Source: HB2-32-21 sp003448675 (GTDB lineage: Bacteria; Pseudomonadota; Gammaproteobacteria; Pseudomonadales; Porticoccaceae). Taken from it: DNA of 14,372 nt. The notes beneath the pieces are model-generated. The model searched no databases. It saw only the letters and a program-made list of their open reading frames with translations, and was not told the origin of the DNA. The position numbers and the translations under genes are program-made. The stretch's first letter is position 1. Every line of letters starts with the position of its first letter. The stretch covers positions 1 to 14,372 of the forward strand of contig JBFHDK010000075.1 of NCBI GenBank assembly GCA_041584755.1, given 5' to 3'. Shown in pieces: positions 1 through 7,402 of this stretch.

Positions 1-312
1 AATCAAAGGCTCGTCGCCCTGGACGTTGACAACGATTTCATCGTCCGCGACACCCAGTTGTGTAACCACTTCGGCCAGGCGGTCAGTACCCGATACATGG
101 TCAGTTCGGGTCATCAACACCTCGCCACCGAACCGTTTGACCTCTGCTTCAATGCGCTCGTCATCGGTAGCTACCAGGACCCGCTGCGCGCCACTGTGCG
201 TCGCCTGTTCATAGACCCTTTGCACCAGAGTTTTACCGACAATGTCCCGGAGGGGTTTGCCCGGCAGACGCGAGGACGCGTATCGGGCAGGAATAACAAC
301 AATATAAGCCAT
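1..312 (-). CDS. kdsB: 3-deoxy-manno-octulosonate cytidylyltransferase, N-terminal part
   Basis: This enzyme makes CMP-Kdo from CTP and Kdo in the cytoplasm, the activated sugar needed for the LPS inner core. About 104 residues are visible; the rest runs off the left edge (family length is about 250). Seen in the sequence: it begins MAYIVVIPARYASSRLPGKP, the nucleotide-binding start typical of the family, followed by the ATDDERI segment (about residues 50-56), the TRTDHVSGTDRLAE segment (about 70-83) and NVQGDEPLI at the edge, all KdsB hallmarks. The ATG start lies 4 bases after the lpxK stop and has only a weak ribosome-binding site (TAAGA), so translation is probably coupled to lpxK. It is the last visible gene of the comEC-to-kdsB run. 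Identity is very secure; the C-terminus cannot be assessed. Confidence 0.96.
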   Translation of the reverse strand, partial: MAYIVVIPARYASSRLPGKPLRDIVGKTLVQRVYEQATHSGAQRVLVATDDERIEAEVKRFGGEVLMTRTDHVSGTDRLAEVVTQLGVADDEIVVNVQGDEPLI

Positions 313-316
313 TATT

Positions 317-1342
317 TCAATATCTTACATCTATTTTCTGATCTATTTTATTACCAATAATACACACCAACTCTTCCGGGATCTCCGCTTCCACATCCAG
401 GTACCAGCAATGCTCACTGGCAAAGCTCTCGCACTTTACCGCATCCTTACCGGTCATGATGATCGGCAGGTCATCATCAAACGCCAGATCCGCAACACTG
501 AAATTGTGATGGTCGGGAAAGGCACGAAACCGAGGCTTCAGGTTAAGCTCATTGAGCGTGGCTTCAAAACGTGCGGGATTGCCGATTCCCGCAACGCCAT
601 GCACCTCCCGACCAGACCAGCTTGACGCCTCTTGTTTTTCTCCGGATACCAGATTCACCAACACTGTCGGTTTCAACTCCATGCCATACGCCTTCACCGG
701 TGAATCAGACAATCCCGCCATGCAGACGCCCGCATCGTCTTCATCGGCACCGTTGATAACCACGGCATCAACACTGTGCAGACGCCCTGCCGTTTCCCTC
801 AGCGGCCCCACGGGTAGACAATAACCATTGCCCAGACCACGCTGTTTATCAATCACCACCACCTCCATATCTCGGTGCATGCGATAGTGTTGCAAGCCAT
901 CATCGCTGAGGATGATATCAACCTGGTTTTCATTCAGGAGCTTATCGACCGCCGCCCGCCGATCACTGCAAACCACCACTGGACAATTAGCGCGCCGGGC
1001 AATCAACAGGGCTTCATCACCCGCTTGCCTGACCGAGGTGCTGGCGTTGACCGTCAGCGGAGAAGCACCAGCGGATCCGCCATAACCACGACTGACAACG
1101 CCCGGTTTAATACCCCGAGCGGCAAGTGATTTGGTCAGTGCAATAAGTAATGGGGTTTTGCCCGTGCCGCCGACACTGATATTACCAATCACCACGACGG
1201 GCACTGGCCAGTCCTTGCCCTGATAACGGGCCTGCTGGAAGGATTTACGAATAGCCGCCACCAAGCGGTAGAGCCAACTAAAAGGTAGCAATAGGGAAAA
1301 GCCACCTGGTTTACCGTACCAGGCCTTTTCGATCCCACTCAT
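317..1342 (-). CDS. lpxK: tetraacyldisaccharide 4'-kinase
   Basis: LpxK phosphorylates the 4' position of the tetraacyldisaccharide 1-phosphate to give lipid IVA, on the inner face of the inner membrane. The 341 residues match the family (E. coli 328). Seen: an N-terminal hydrophobic segment (about residues 14-31) that anchors it to the membrane, the P-loop GNISVGGTGKTP at 53-64, the SRGYGG motif at 84-89, and DDGLQH at 147-152 in the second nucleotide-binding motif. The ATG start overlaps the msbA stop by 4 bases (ATGA), implying translational coupling. kdsB follows after 4 bases. In many gammaproteobacteria a short Trm112/YcaR-type gene sits between lpxK and kdsB; here there is no room for one. 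No truncation or frameshift is visible. Confidence 0.97.
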   Translation of the reverse strand: MSGIEKAWYGKPGGFSLLLPFSWLYRLVAAIRKSFQQARYQGKDWPVPVVVIGNISVGGTGKTPLLIALTKSLAARGIKPGVVSRGYGGSAGASPLTVNASTSVRQAGDEALLIARRANCPVVVCSDRRAAVDKLLNENQVDIILSDDGLQHYRMHRDMEVVVIDKQRGLGNGYCLPVGPLRETAGRLHSVDAVVINGADEDDAGVCMAGLSDSPVKAYGMELKPTVLVNLVSGEKQEASSWSGREVHGVAGIGNPARFEATLNELNLKPRFRAFPDHHNFSVADLAFDDDLPIIMTGKDAVKCESFASEHCWYLDVEAEIPEELVCIIGNKIDQKIDVRY

Positions 1343-3207
1343 GAGACTTCGGAATCATCCTCGGTGAGCTGCTGGCGATAAAGCATGGCATAGCGCCCGC
1401 CAGCAGCCAGTAATTCCGCGTGGGGGCCGCGTTCAACAATCTCTCCGTCCTCCATCACCAGAATCTTATCCGCATTCTCAACGGTACTAAGTCGGTGCGC
1501 AATGACAAAGGTGGTGCGCCCCTCCATGGCGACATCAAAAGCATCCTGAATAAAACGTTCGGACTCAGTATCCAATGCAGAAGTGGCTTCATCAAGGATC
1601 AATATGGGTGCGTCCTTGAGCAAGGCCCGAGCGATTGCAAGACGTTGGCGCTGGCCCCCGGACAGCATTACACCATCGTCACCGATCACTGTGTCAAACC
1701 CATCGGGCAAAGCCTGGATAAATTCCAGCGCGTGGGCCATGCGGGCGGCTTCGAGAACGGCCTCCCGACTGCGCGAGGCAAGCTCGCCATAGGCGATATT
1801 GTTATAGACCGTATCGTTAAACAGGGTTACCTGCTGACTGACCAGAGCGATCTGTTTGCGCAGGTTCATCAGGGTGAATTCGGTCACTTCCCGACCGTCA
1901 AGCGTGATACGCCCCGAGTAATAATTGTAAAAACGGGGAATCAGGCTCACCAGCGAGGTCTTGCCGCTGCCGGACGTACCCACCAAGGCCACGGTTTCTC
2001 CGGGCTGAGCTTCAAGGTTGATGTTTTTCAATACATCCTCGCCGCTGCAGGAGTAAGCAAAGCAAACCTGGTCAAAAACCACCCGGCCCTCGACCCGCTC
2101 TGTAGCGTAGGAACCCTTGTCGGTTTCCTCCTCCTCATCCAGGGTGGTAAACAGTGTCGTGGCGGCGGCAACGCCTTTTTGAATGGTGCTGTTGACCTGG
2201 GTGAGCTGGCGCACCGGCTTGGCCAGCAGGGAGGCGGTAAAAATAAATTTGGTAAAACCACCGGTCGACATGGAGGTCAGAATTTCCGGGGTTAGCGCCA
2301 GCCAGATCAACAGCCCCAGGGCCCCGGCCAGCAGCATCTGAACCAGTGGTGTGCTCAGGCCCTGAGTAATCGCCAGCTTCAGATTCTGCCGCCGATTAAC
2401 CTGACTGGCCTTGAACAAGCGCTTGCGTTCGTAATCCTTACCGCCATAGAGATGCATTTCCCGATAACCGCTAACCGCTTCCTGGGAAACATGGGTAACA
2501 TCGCCCATGGCCGATTGAATACGTTTACTCAGGGTGCGAAAGCGTTTGCTGACGATACCGACGATCAAGGCAATGATCGGCATGATAACCAGAAAAATCA
2601 CCGCCAGACGCCAGTTGAGGTAAATCAGATAGGCCAGCAGACCTACGGTCAGGGCGCCTTCCCGAATCACCACGGTGAGGGCTTTGGTGGTTGCCCCCAT
2701 CACCTGTTGTACATGAAAAGTGAGCTGGGCCACCATGTGGCCGGCCATTTGGCCGTCAAAGTAGGCGCTTGGCATGCGGGTGTATTTGTCAAACACCTCG
2801 TTTCTAAGTGTGTGCACCACCGACTGAGAAACGTAGGTCATGCCGTAATTGCCCAGCAAAAACCCGATACCACGAACAGCCGCCAGTAGAAAAAGCATGG
2901 TCGGCAAGGCTACCCGACTCTGCTCGAGTACATCCCCGCCCGCCATCAGACGCTCCGCCAACCGGGCGGTAATGCCCTTGTCGATAGCCACCATATTCAA
3001 ATCGGTGGGAACCTGCCCCTCACCAGTCACCACTGTCAGCACATTGATGAGATACCCCAACAAGTCGACAAACGCGATCTGCATGGCGGAGAACAGCCAT
3101 AGCCCCAGAACACTGAGAAAAAATACTTTCCAATAGACCTTCAGGTAACCCAGGAGTCTCAGATAGATCTTGAGAGCCGGGGGCTCACGCGCTTCAACGC
3201 TTGGCAT
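1339..3207 (-). CDS. msbA: lipid A export ABC transporter, ATP-binding/permease protein MsbA
   Basis: MsbA is a homodimeric ABC transporter that flips core-lipid A across the inner membrane. Seen in 622 residues: an N-terminal six-helix exporter domain (about 12-345), then the nucleotide-binding domain with Walker A GTSGSGKT (410-417), Q-loop Q458 in ALVSQQ, signature LSGGQRQ (515-521), Walker B ILILDE (535-540) followed by ATSALD, and H-loop H571. It is longer than E. coli MsbA (582) by about 34 to 40 residues; the extra length is mostly in the loop between TM1 and TM2 (about 60-98), because Walker A is shifted by the same amount. The ATG lies 9 bases after the exbD stop without a clear Shine-Dalgarno site, which suggests coupling. 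Its 3' end overlaps lpxK, its functional partner in lipid A maturation and export. Confidence 0.95.
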   Translation of the reverse strand: MPSVEAREPPALKIYLRLLGYLKVYWKVFFLSVLGLWLFSAMQIAFVDLLGYLINVLTVVTGEGQVPTDLNMVAIDKGITARLAERLMAGGDVLEQSRVALPTMLFLLAAVRGIGFLLGNYGMTYVSQSVVHTLRNEVFDKYTRMPSAYFDGQMAGHMVAQLTFHVQQVMGATTKALTVVIREGALTVGLLAYLIYLNWRLAVIFLVIMPIIALIVGIVSKRFRTLSKRIQSAMGDVTHVSQEAVSGYREMHLYGGKDYERKRLFKASQVNRRQNLKLAITQGLSTPLVQMLLAGALGLLIWLALTPEILTSMSTGGFTKFIFTASLLAKPVRQLTQVNSTIQKGVAAATTLFTTLDEEEETDKGSYATERVEGRVVFDQVCFAYSCSGEDVLKNINLEAQPGETVALVGTSGSGKTSLVSLIPRFYNYYSGRITLDGREVTEFTLMNLRKQIALVSQQVTLFNDTVYNNIAYGELASRSREAVLEAARMAHALEFIQALPDGFDTVIGDDGVMLSGGQRQRLAIARALLKDAPILILDEATSALDTESERFIQDAFDVAMEGRTTFVIAHRLSTVENADKILVMEDGEIVERGPHAELLAAGGRYAMLYRQQLTEDDSEVS

Positions 3208-3216
3208 GGCTTTAAT

Positions 3217-3639
3217 TTATTCGCCCTCGCGGGGCTCCTGGGTAATGATACTGAGGTTAATGAAACCTAGGCGACCAGCGGCGTCCATGGCCCGCACCAC
3301 TGCCTGGTGAGGTGTTTGCGCATCGGCGGTAATGGTCAAAGCCGTTTCTTTTTCACCGCCGGACAGCTGCTTCAGGGCTTCAATCAGGGTTTTCAATTGC
3401 TGGTTAACCAGCGCGACGCCATTGAGTGAGTAATTACCGTCGGCGGTAATCAGAATATCGATCTTGGCGCTTGGCGCCTGGGCAACATCGCCATCGGCTT
3501 CAGGCAAGTTGACCGCCAGGTGAGTTTCCTTGGTGAAGGTTGTCGACACCATAAAGAAAATCAGCAGTAAAAAAACCACATCAATCAGCGGCGTCAGGTT
3601 GATCCCCTGATCGGCACTTCGTTTGCGGTGGAACTTCAC
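3217..3639 (-). CDS. exbD: ExbD/TolR-family biopolymer transport protein
   Basis: This is the small subunit of a proton-driven inner-membrane motor that transmits proton-motive force across the periplasm. Seen in 140 residues: a short cytoplasmic N-terminus, one transmembrane helix (about 18-36) in LTPLIDVVFLLLIFFMV carrying the conserved proton-pathway aspartate at D20, and a periplasmic domain to the end. The ATG overlaps the exbB stop by 4 bases, so the two subunits are coupled. No TonB gene is adjacent. The same pair lies beside lpxK in Pseudomonas-type genomes, where its partner is not firmly established. ExbD versus TolR cannot be decided from sequence alone; the absence of tolA/tolB/pal neighbours favours the ExbD label. 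Confidence 0.9.
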   Translation of the reverse strand: MKFHRKRSADQGINLTPLIDVVFLLLIFFMVSTTFTKETHLAVNLPEADGDVAQAPSAKIDILITADGNYSLNGVALVNQQLKTLIEALKQLSGGEKETALTITADAQTPHQAVVRAMDAAGRLGFINLSIITQEPREGE

Positions 3640-4277
3640 CGGTCGGTGCGTCCTTTCCCAGCCACGGGCGCGGGACGATCTCCGTGAATGGCGTCGACCA
3701 AAGTCACCGCCTGATCTTCCATATCAATCACCAGGGAATCGATGCGGCGCTCGAAATAGCGATGAAAAATCAACGCGGGAATAGCCACCGTCAGGCCGGC
3801 GGCGGTGGTAATCAGCGCCTCGGATATGCCACCGGCCAGGACACCCGCGTTGCCGGTGCCTTCGAGCATGATGGCGGTAAACACCTTGATCATACCGACT
3901 ACAGTGCCTAGCAGGCCAATCAGTGGTGCGATGGCTGCGATGGTTCCCAGGATGGATACATAACGCTCCAGCTCGTGGATAACCTGATTGGCGGCCTCTT
4001 CGATACTGTCTTTCATCACCTCGCGGCCGTGAGTGGAGTTGCTCAGCCCAGCGGACAGTATCCGCCCCAGTGGCGAGGAGCTGCGCAACTCGGCCATACG
4101 CTCGGCGGTAACTTCTTCATCCTGAAGCCAACGCCAAACCCGACCCAACAGGTTGGGTGGTAGAACCCTGGCGGTTCGTAGTGAGATATAACGTTCAACT
4201 GTAATCACTGCCACCGCTCCCGAACATAACACCAACGGCACAATCAACCAGCCGCCAGCAAGTAAAAGTTCAAACAA
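3636..4277 (-). CDS. exbB: MotA/TolQ/ExbB-family proton channel protein
   Basis: This is the multi-span subunit that forms the proton channel with ExbD in the inner membrane. With the chosen TTG start it has 213 residues beginning MFELLLAGGW, the usual beginning of this subfamily. Seen: TM1 at about 9-28, a cytoplasmic domain at about 30-100, TM2 at about 104-125 containing APLIGLLGTVVGMIKVF, and TM3 at about 139-163 containing GGISEALITTAAGLTVAIPAL, the signature core of the family. I chose TTG 4277 because TAGGGAG precedes it at 6-base spacing. A longer frame opens at another TTG (4319) but has a poor ribosome site and adds 14 hydrophilic residues not expected in the family. It lies 68 bases downstream of the comEC stop and overlaps exbD by 4 bases. 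Confidence 0.9.
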   Translation of the reverse strand: MFELLLAGGWLIVPLVLCSGAVAVITVERYISLRTARVLPPNLLGRVWRWLQDEEVTAERMAELRSSSPLGRILSAGLSNSTHGREVMKDSIEEAANQVIHELERYVSILGTIAAIAPLIGLLGTVVGMIKVFTAIMLEGTGNAGVLAGGISEALITTAAGLTVAIPALIFHRYFERRIDSLVIDMEDQAVTLVDAIHGDRPAPVAGKGRTDR

Positions 4278-4283
4278 GGCACA

Positions 4284-4290
4284 CTCCCTA
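4284..4290 (-). promoter_or_regulatory. ribosome-binding site deciding the exbB start
   Basis: Read on the minus strand this is TAGGGAG, ending 6 bases before the TTG at 4277. It is the best Shine-Dalgarno match near the exbB 5' end and supports the shorter 213-residue protein. Confidence 0.65.
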
Positions 4291-4345
4291 TATTTTTGAA
4301 TATACCGCTGTCTATTCAATTCCAGTTTAACCGCCGCCTATCATA

Positions 4346-6808
4346 TCAAAGCGGCACGGCTATTGGCGTATGCCAATAGCCCACAAATGAGTCGCGAGCG
4401 CGGCCGATGCGGACGTTTCGTCGATTCAGCCACACAAAAATCAGCGCGCCCGCCTGCCCCGTCGACCACTGTCGCGAACCGATCGCGGTGTAACGGTCGA
4501 CAACCCGGTCATGAGGATGACCAAAATGGTGGTTATAGCCGGCCGAATACACCACATGGTCGGGATTGACCCAACGAACAAAGCCCTCGCTGGAGGAAGT
4601 TTTACTCCCGTGATGGGGGGCTAGCAGCAAGGTAACATCCGAGGGCAAGATGCCTTTTTGCAGCAACACCTGCTCAACATCCGCTTCGATATCACCGGTA
4701 AGGAGAATTGTTTGATCGCCCATCGTGATGCTCAGCACACAGGACTGGTTATTGTCCGACTGATTTACCGGCCTTCCAGCCTCGAATCCGCTCGGATGTA
4801 GCACGGTAAACTCCAGCTCTTCCCAGCGCCAGGTCACACCGGCCTCGCACGGCTGCACATCTTTAATGGGGAGGTGGAGCGCTTGCCCTGCCAGTACGCG
4901 ATCCACGGCCACGGTTTCAAGCAAGCCCTGGAGACCACCGGCATGGTCATTATCACCATGGCTGACCACCAGAGTGTCGATCCTGCTGACACCGCGGTAT
5001 CTCAGGTAAGGCGCCAGCACCGCTGAGCCGATATTAAAGCGATCGCTGAATTTGGAACCCACATCGTAGACCAGCACCTTATCCCGACTGGACACCACCA
5101 CGCTCAAACCCTGCCCCACATCCAGCACCGCCACTTCCAACAATGGCCCTTCCGGAGGTTCTGCCCAAGTCACCGCGGCAAGTAACAAAAGGGCAAAAGC
5201 CCTGACACCCAAACCTTTCGGCGCCAGCAACAACATACCCGCGCCAAGGCTGGTTAACCCAACCAGAAAATGGCGGTCGGTGGCTATCCGCCACTGCAAT
5301 TGCTCGGCGTGGGGCCTGGCGGCATCTAATAAGGATGTGAATACCTCCAGGTGCCAGGCAGCGCCCTGCCAGAAGTACAGCGCCAATGCCTCATTAAAGA
5401 CCGCACTCATCACGCCGAGCAATACCAGCGGTACTACCGCCAGGCTGAACCAGGGGATGGCCACCAGGTTGATAAGCGGCGCTAAAAGTGAGACCTCGCC
5501 CTGAAAGTAAAGTAGCGCCCCGGATAAAATCAGGAATACAACCCACTGGGCCTTGAGTAAGCCCGCTATCCAGGGAGCAATCCTGGTGGATAGCCAAAAC
5601 CAGATCGCGGAGAATCCGCCCCCGTCTTCCCGCCCCCTTTTCCACCTGTCATAGTTCAAACGTCCGCTCCGCGGATAGCCTGAAAAATAGGCGACAAAAG
5701 CCGCCACCGTGCCGTAGGACAACCAGAAACCAGGCGACAGGACGGCAAGCGGATCAATCAATGCTTGCAGCGCCAGCGCCCAGCTAAACGCCAGCCAGGG
5801 ACGCAAGGCCCGTTTTAGTAACATTGCCAGCAGAAACACAGCCACCATCACCGTCGCACGCTGAGTGGGCAAGGTAAAACCCGCCATCGCTCCATACACC
5901 AAAGCAAACACCAAGCCCAGCACCGCACCCACCTGTCGTGCCGGAATGGGACTGCCCACCAGGCACATTCCACGCCCCAGCACCACCCCCATTGCCATGC
6001 CGAACGTAGCCGCCATACCCAGATGCAGGCCGGAAATAATCATCAGGTGAATAGTGCCGGTTTGGCGCAGCATGGCCCAGGTTTGACGCGACAGACCACG
6101 GCTGTCACCGATAGCGAGCGCTGACAGCAATGCAGCGCTAAGCGCTTCCCGATCCGCACCGGAGGATGCCTGGACCTGTGATCCGCCAATCAAAGCACCG
6201 AGGCGCTGGCGGTATCGATTAATCCAATGTCCTTTTGCCTCACCCAGCATTTCGGCCTGATCGCCATGCCGAACATAGCCGGTAGCGGAAATTCCTTTTT
6301 GCAGTAACCAACGACGGTAATCAAAGCCGCCAGGATTTGCGAAGCCTCTTGGCGTGCGCAAGCGCACCGATAATCGCCAACGCTGCCCCACTTCAACGGG
6401 GGGAGCACCATACCAGTTCAGGCGCAAACGTTTTAGCGACGGGACATGCTCGATGTTTGATTCAGAATTGAGTACTTCGAGGCTACGGACATCAAATTCA
6501 AAACGCGTGCCGCGCGCGCCCTGTTCGGGCAATCCAACGACCACCCCACTCACCTTATAATCACTTTTATCGCGCTCAGCGGGCAAAACATGGGCGAGCA
6601 AAACCCACCCCCATAAACTCGCCCAGGTCGCGCCTGCGATAAGCGCCAGCACATTGCGCGCACTTCCCGCCAACCGAGTCCCGCGAAATAGCACCGCGCT
6701 ACAAACACCACCGAGTAAAGCGCCGAGCACGAGCGCAATGCCCGGCAAATCAGTCCACCAGGCGGACGAATAGGCCGATGCTGAAAAAAGCAGGAGATAG
6801 CGCTGCAA
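4346..6808 (-). CDS. comEC: DNA internalization-related competence protein ComEC/Rec2
   Basis: ComEC forms the inner-membrane channel through which single-stranded DNA enters during natural transformation. Seen in 820 residues: N-terminal membrane helices and an OB-like DUF4131 region (to about 190), the multi-span Competence domain with the hallmark IISGLHLG (ending about 264) and more helices to about 545, then a metallo-beta-lactamase domain with HGDNDH (617-622), TGDIE (704-708) and APHHGS (730-735). The metal-binding motifs look intact, so the nuclease-like domain may be active. I chose TTG 6808 because AGGGA lies 6 bases upstream and the protein then starts MQRYLLLF, right before TM1, as is usual. 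An alternative TTG at 6874 adds 22 hydrophilic residues; its AAGGA is only 3 bases away. It is the first gene of the run leading to exbBD-msbA-lpxK-kdsB. Confidence 0.93.
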   Translation of the reverse strand: MQRYLLLFSASAYSSAWWTDLPGIALVLGALLGGVCSAVLFRGTRLAGSARNVLALIAGATWASLWGWVLLAHVLPAERDKSDYKVSGVVVGLPEQGARGTRFEFDVRSLEVLNSESNIEHVPSLKRLRLNWYGAPPVEVGQRWRLSVRLRTPRGFANPGGFDYRRWLLQKGISATGYVRHGDQAEMLGEAKGHWINRYRQRLGALIGGSQVQASSGADREALSAALLSALAIGDSRGLSRQTWAMLRQTGTIHLMIISGLHLGMAATFGMAMGVVLGRGMCLVGSPIPARQVGAVLGLVFALVYGAMAGFTLPTQRATVMVAVFLLAMLLKRALRPWLAFSWALALQALIDPLAVLSPGFWLSYGTVAAFVAYFSGYPRSGRLNYDRWKRGREDGGGFSAIWFWLSTRIAPWIAGLLKAQWVVFLILSGALLYFQGEVSLLAPLINLVAIPWFSLAVVPLVLLGVMSAVFNEALALYFWQGAAWHLEVFTSLLDAARPHAEQLQWRIATDRHFLVGLTSLGAGMLLLAPKGLGVRAFALLLLAAVTWAEPPEGPLLEVAVLDVGQGLSVVVSSRDKVLVYDVGSKFSDRFNIGSAVLAPYLRYRGVSRIDTLVVSHGDNDHAGGLQGLLETVAVDRVLAGQALHLPIKDVQPCEAGVTWRWEELEFTVLHPSGFEAGRPVNQSDNNQSCVLSITMGDQTILLTGDIEADVEQVLLQKGILPSDVTLLLAPHHGSKTSSSEGFVRWVNPDHVVYSAGYNHHFGHPHDRVVDRYTAIGSRQWSTGQAGALIFVWLNRRNVRIGRARDSFVGYWHTPIAVPL
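4358..4381. repeat. perfect inverted repeat, 10-bp arms, at the 3' end of comEC
   Basis: GGCTATTGGC (4358-4367) and GCCAATAGCC (4372-4381) are exact reverse complements separated by GTAT. They cover the last codons of comEC, just before its stop at 4346-4348. On the minus strand the hairpin is followed by a GC-rich stretch with only a short T run (GCTTTGA), so it is not a classic intrinsic terminator. A second, weaker stem (GCCGC/GCGGC, 13-base loop) can form directly downstream, between comEC and exbB. It could act as an mRNA-stabilising or processing site, a partial terminator that separates comEC from exbB expression, or a protein-binding palindrome. Confidence 0.75.
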
Positions 6809-6814
6809 ACCACG

Positions 6815-6819
6815 TCCCT
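6815..6819 (-). promoter_or_regulatory. ribosome-binding site favouring the shorter comEC start
   Basis: Minus-strand AGGGA ends 6 bases before TTG 6808. The rival site for TTG 6874 is AAGGA, 3 bases from the codon, which is tighter than usual. The choice is a judgement rather than proven. Confidence 0.45.
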
Positions 6820-6893
6820 GTTGTTGCAGTATCGATTCGTCGTCGAGTCTAGTCTGCTTTGCTTTTGGCGACAATTTTCCTTAGCCTTGCGCC

Positions 6894-7349
6894 ATGTCAA
6901 AGCTGCTGATCGTCTACCACAGCCAGAGTGATCGAACCGAACAATTGGCCCGGGCTGTTTTTACGGGCGCACAACAGGAACACCAAGTTGACAGCCGCCT
7001 GATCCGGGCTTTCGATGCCACGCTGGAAGACCTGCTGTGGTGCAACGGTTTGATTTTTGGCACACCGGAAAACTTCGGGTACATGAGCGGTGCTTTAAAG
7101 GATTTTTTCGATAGGACATTTTATCCGGCCGAGCCATATCAGCTTAATTTACCCTACGGGGTTTTTATCAGCGCCGGCAATGATGGCACAGGAGCGCTAC
7201 GGGAAATCGAGCGCATCGCCCTGGGCTACCCCATGCGCAAGGTCGCCGATGCGGTCATCGTAAAAGGCGAGCCCGACAAGGAAGACACTAACAGGTGCAC
7301 CGAACTGGGCCTGGCCATGGCGGCGGGTCTGAACTTGGGAATCTTTTAA
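6894..7349 (+). CDS. flavodoxin-fold / NAD(P)H-dependent FMN reductase-like protein
   Basis: This is probably a small cytoplasmic FMN-binding electron carrier or reductase; its substrate is unknown. Seen in 151 residues: an N-terminal beta strand KLLIVYHSQSDRTEQLA (3-19) with the phosphate-binding loop of flavodoxin-like proteins, GTPENFGYMSGALKDFFDR (56-74) matching the second FMN-contacting loop, and SAGNDGTGA (93-101) in the third. The length fits a single domain. The ATG at 6894 has no convincing ribosome site upstream. The gene is divergent from comEC, with an 85-base gap if comEC starts at 6808 or only 19 bases if it starts at 6874, so promoters are shared or lie inside the opposite gene. 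The patatin gene follows 53 bases later on the same strand and may be co-transcribed. No family symbol is justified. Confidence 0.8.
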   Translation: MSKLLIVYHSQSDRTEQLARAVFTGAQQEHQVDSRLIRAFDATLEDLLWCNGLIFGTPENFGYMSGALKDFFDRTFYPAEPYQLNLPYGVFISAGNDGTGALREIERIALGYPMRKVADAVIVKGEPDKEDTNRCTELGLAMAAGLNLGIF

Positions 7350-7402
7350 AAATTCGGCACCCCTTGAGCATTTGTTAACTACAGCGGGATACCAAAAAAA
7401 CC

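Noticed and set aside
1420..2295. Long plus-strand open frame of 291 codons
   Set aside because: It lies wholly antisense to msbA, whose ABC motifs are unmistakable, and its translation resembles no family.
4278..4319. Longer exbB start at TTG 4319
   Set aside because: It has a poor ribosome site, whereas TTG 4277 has TAGGGAG at good spacing and gives the normal family N-terminus.
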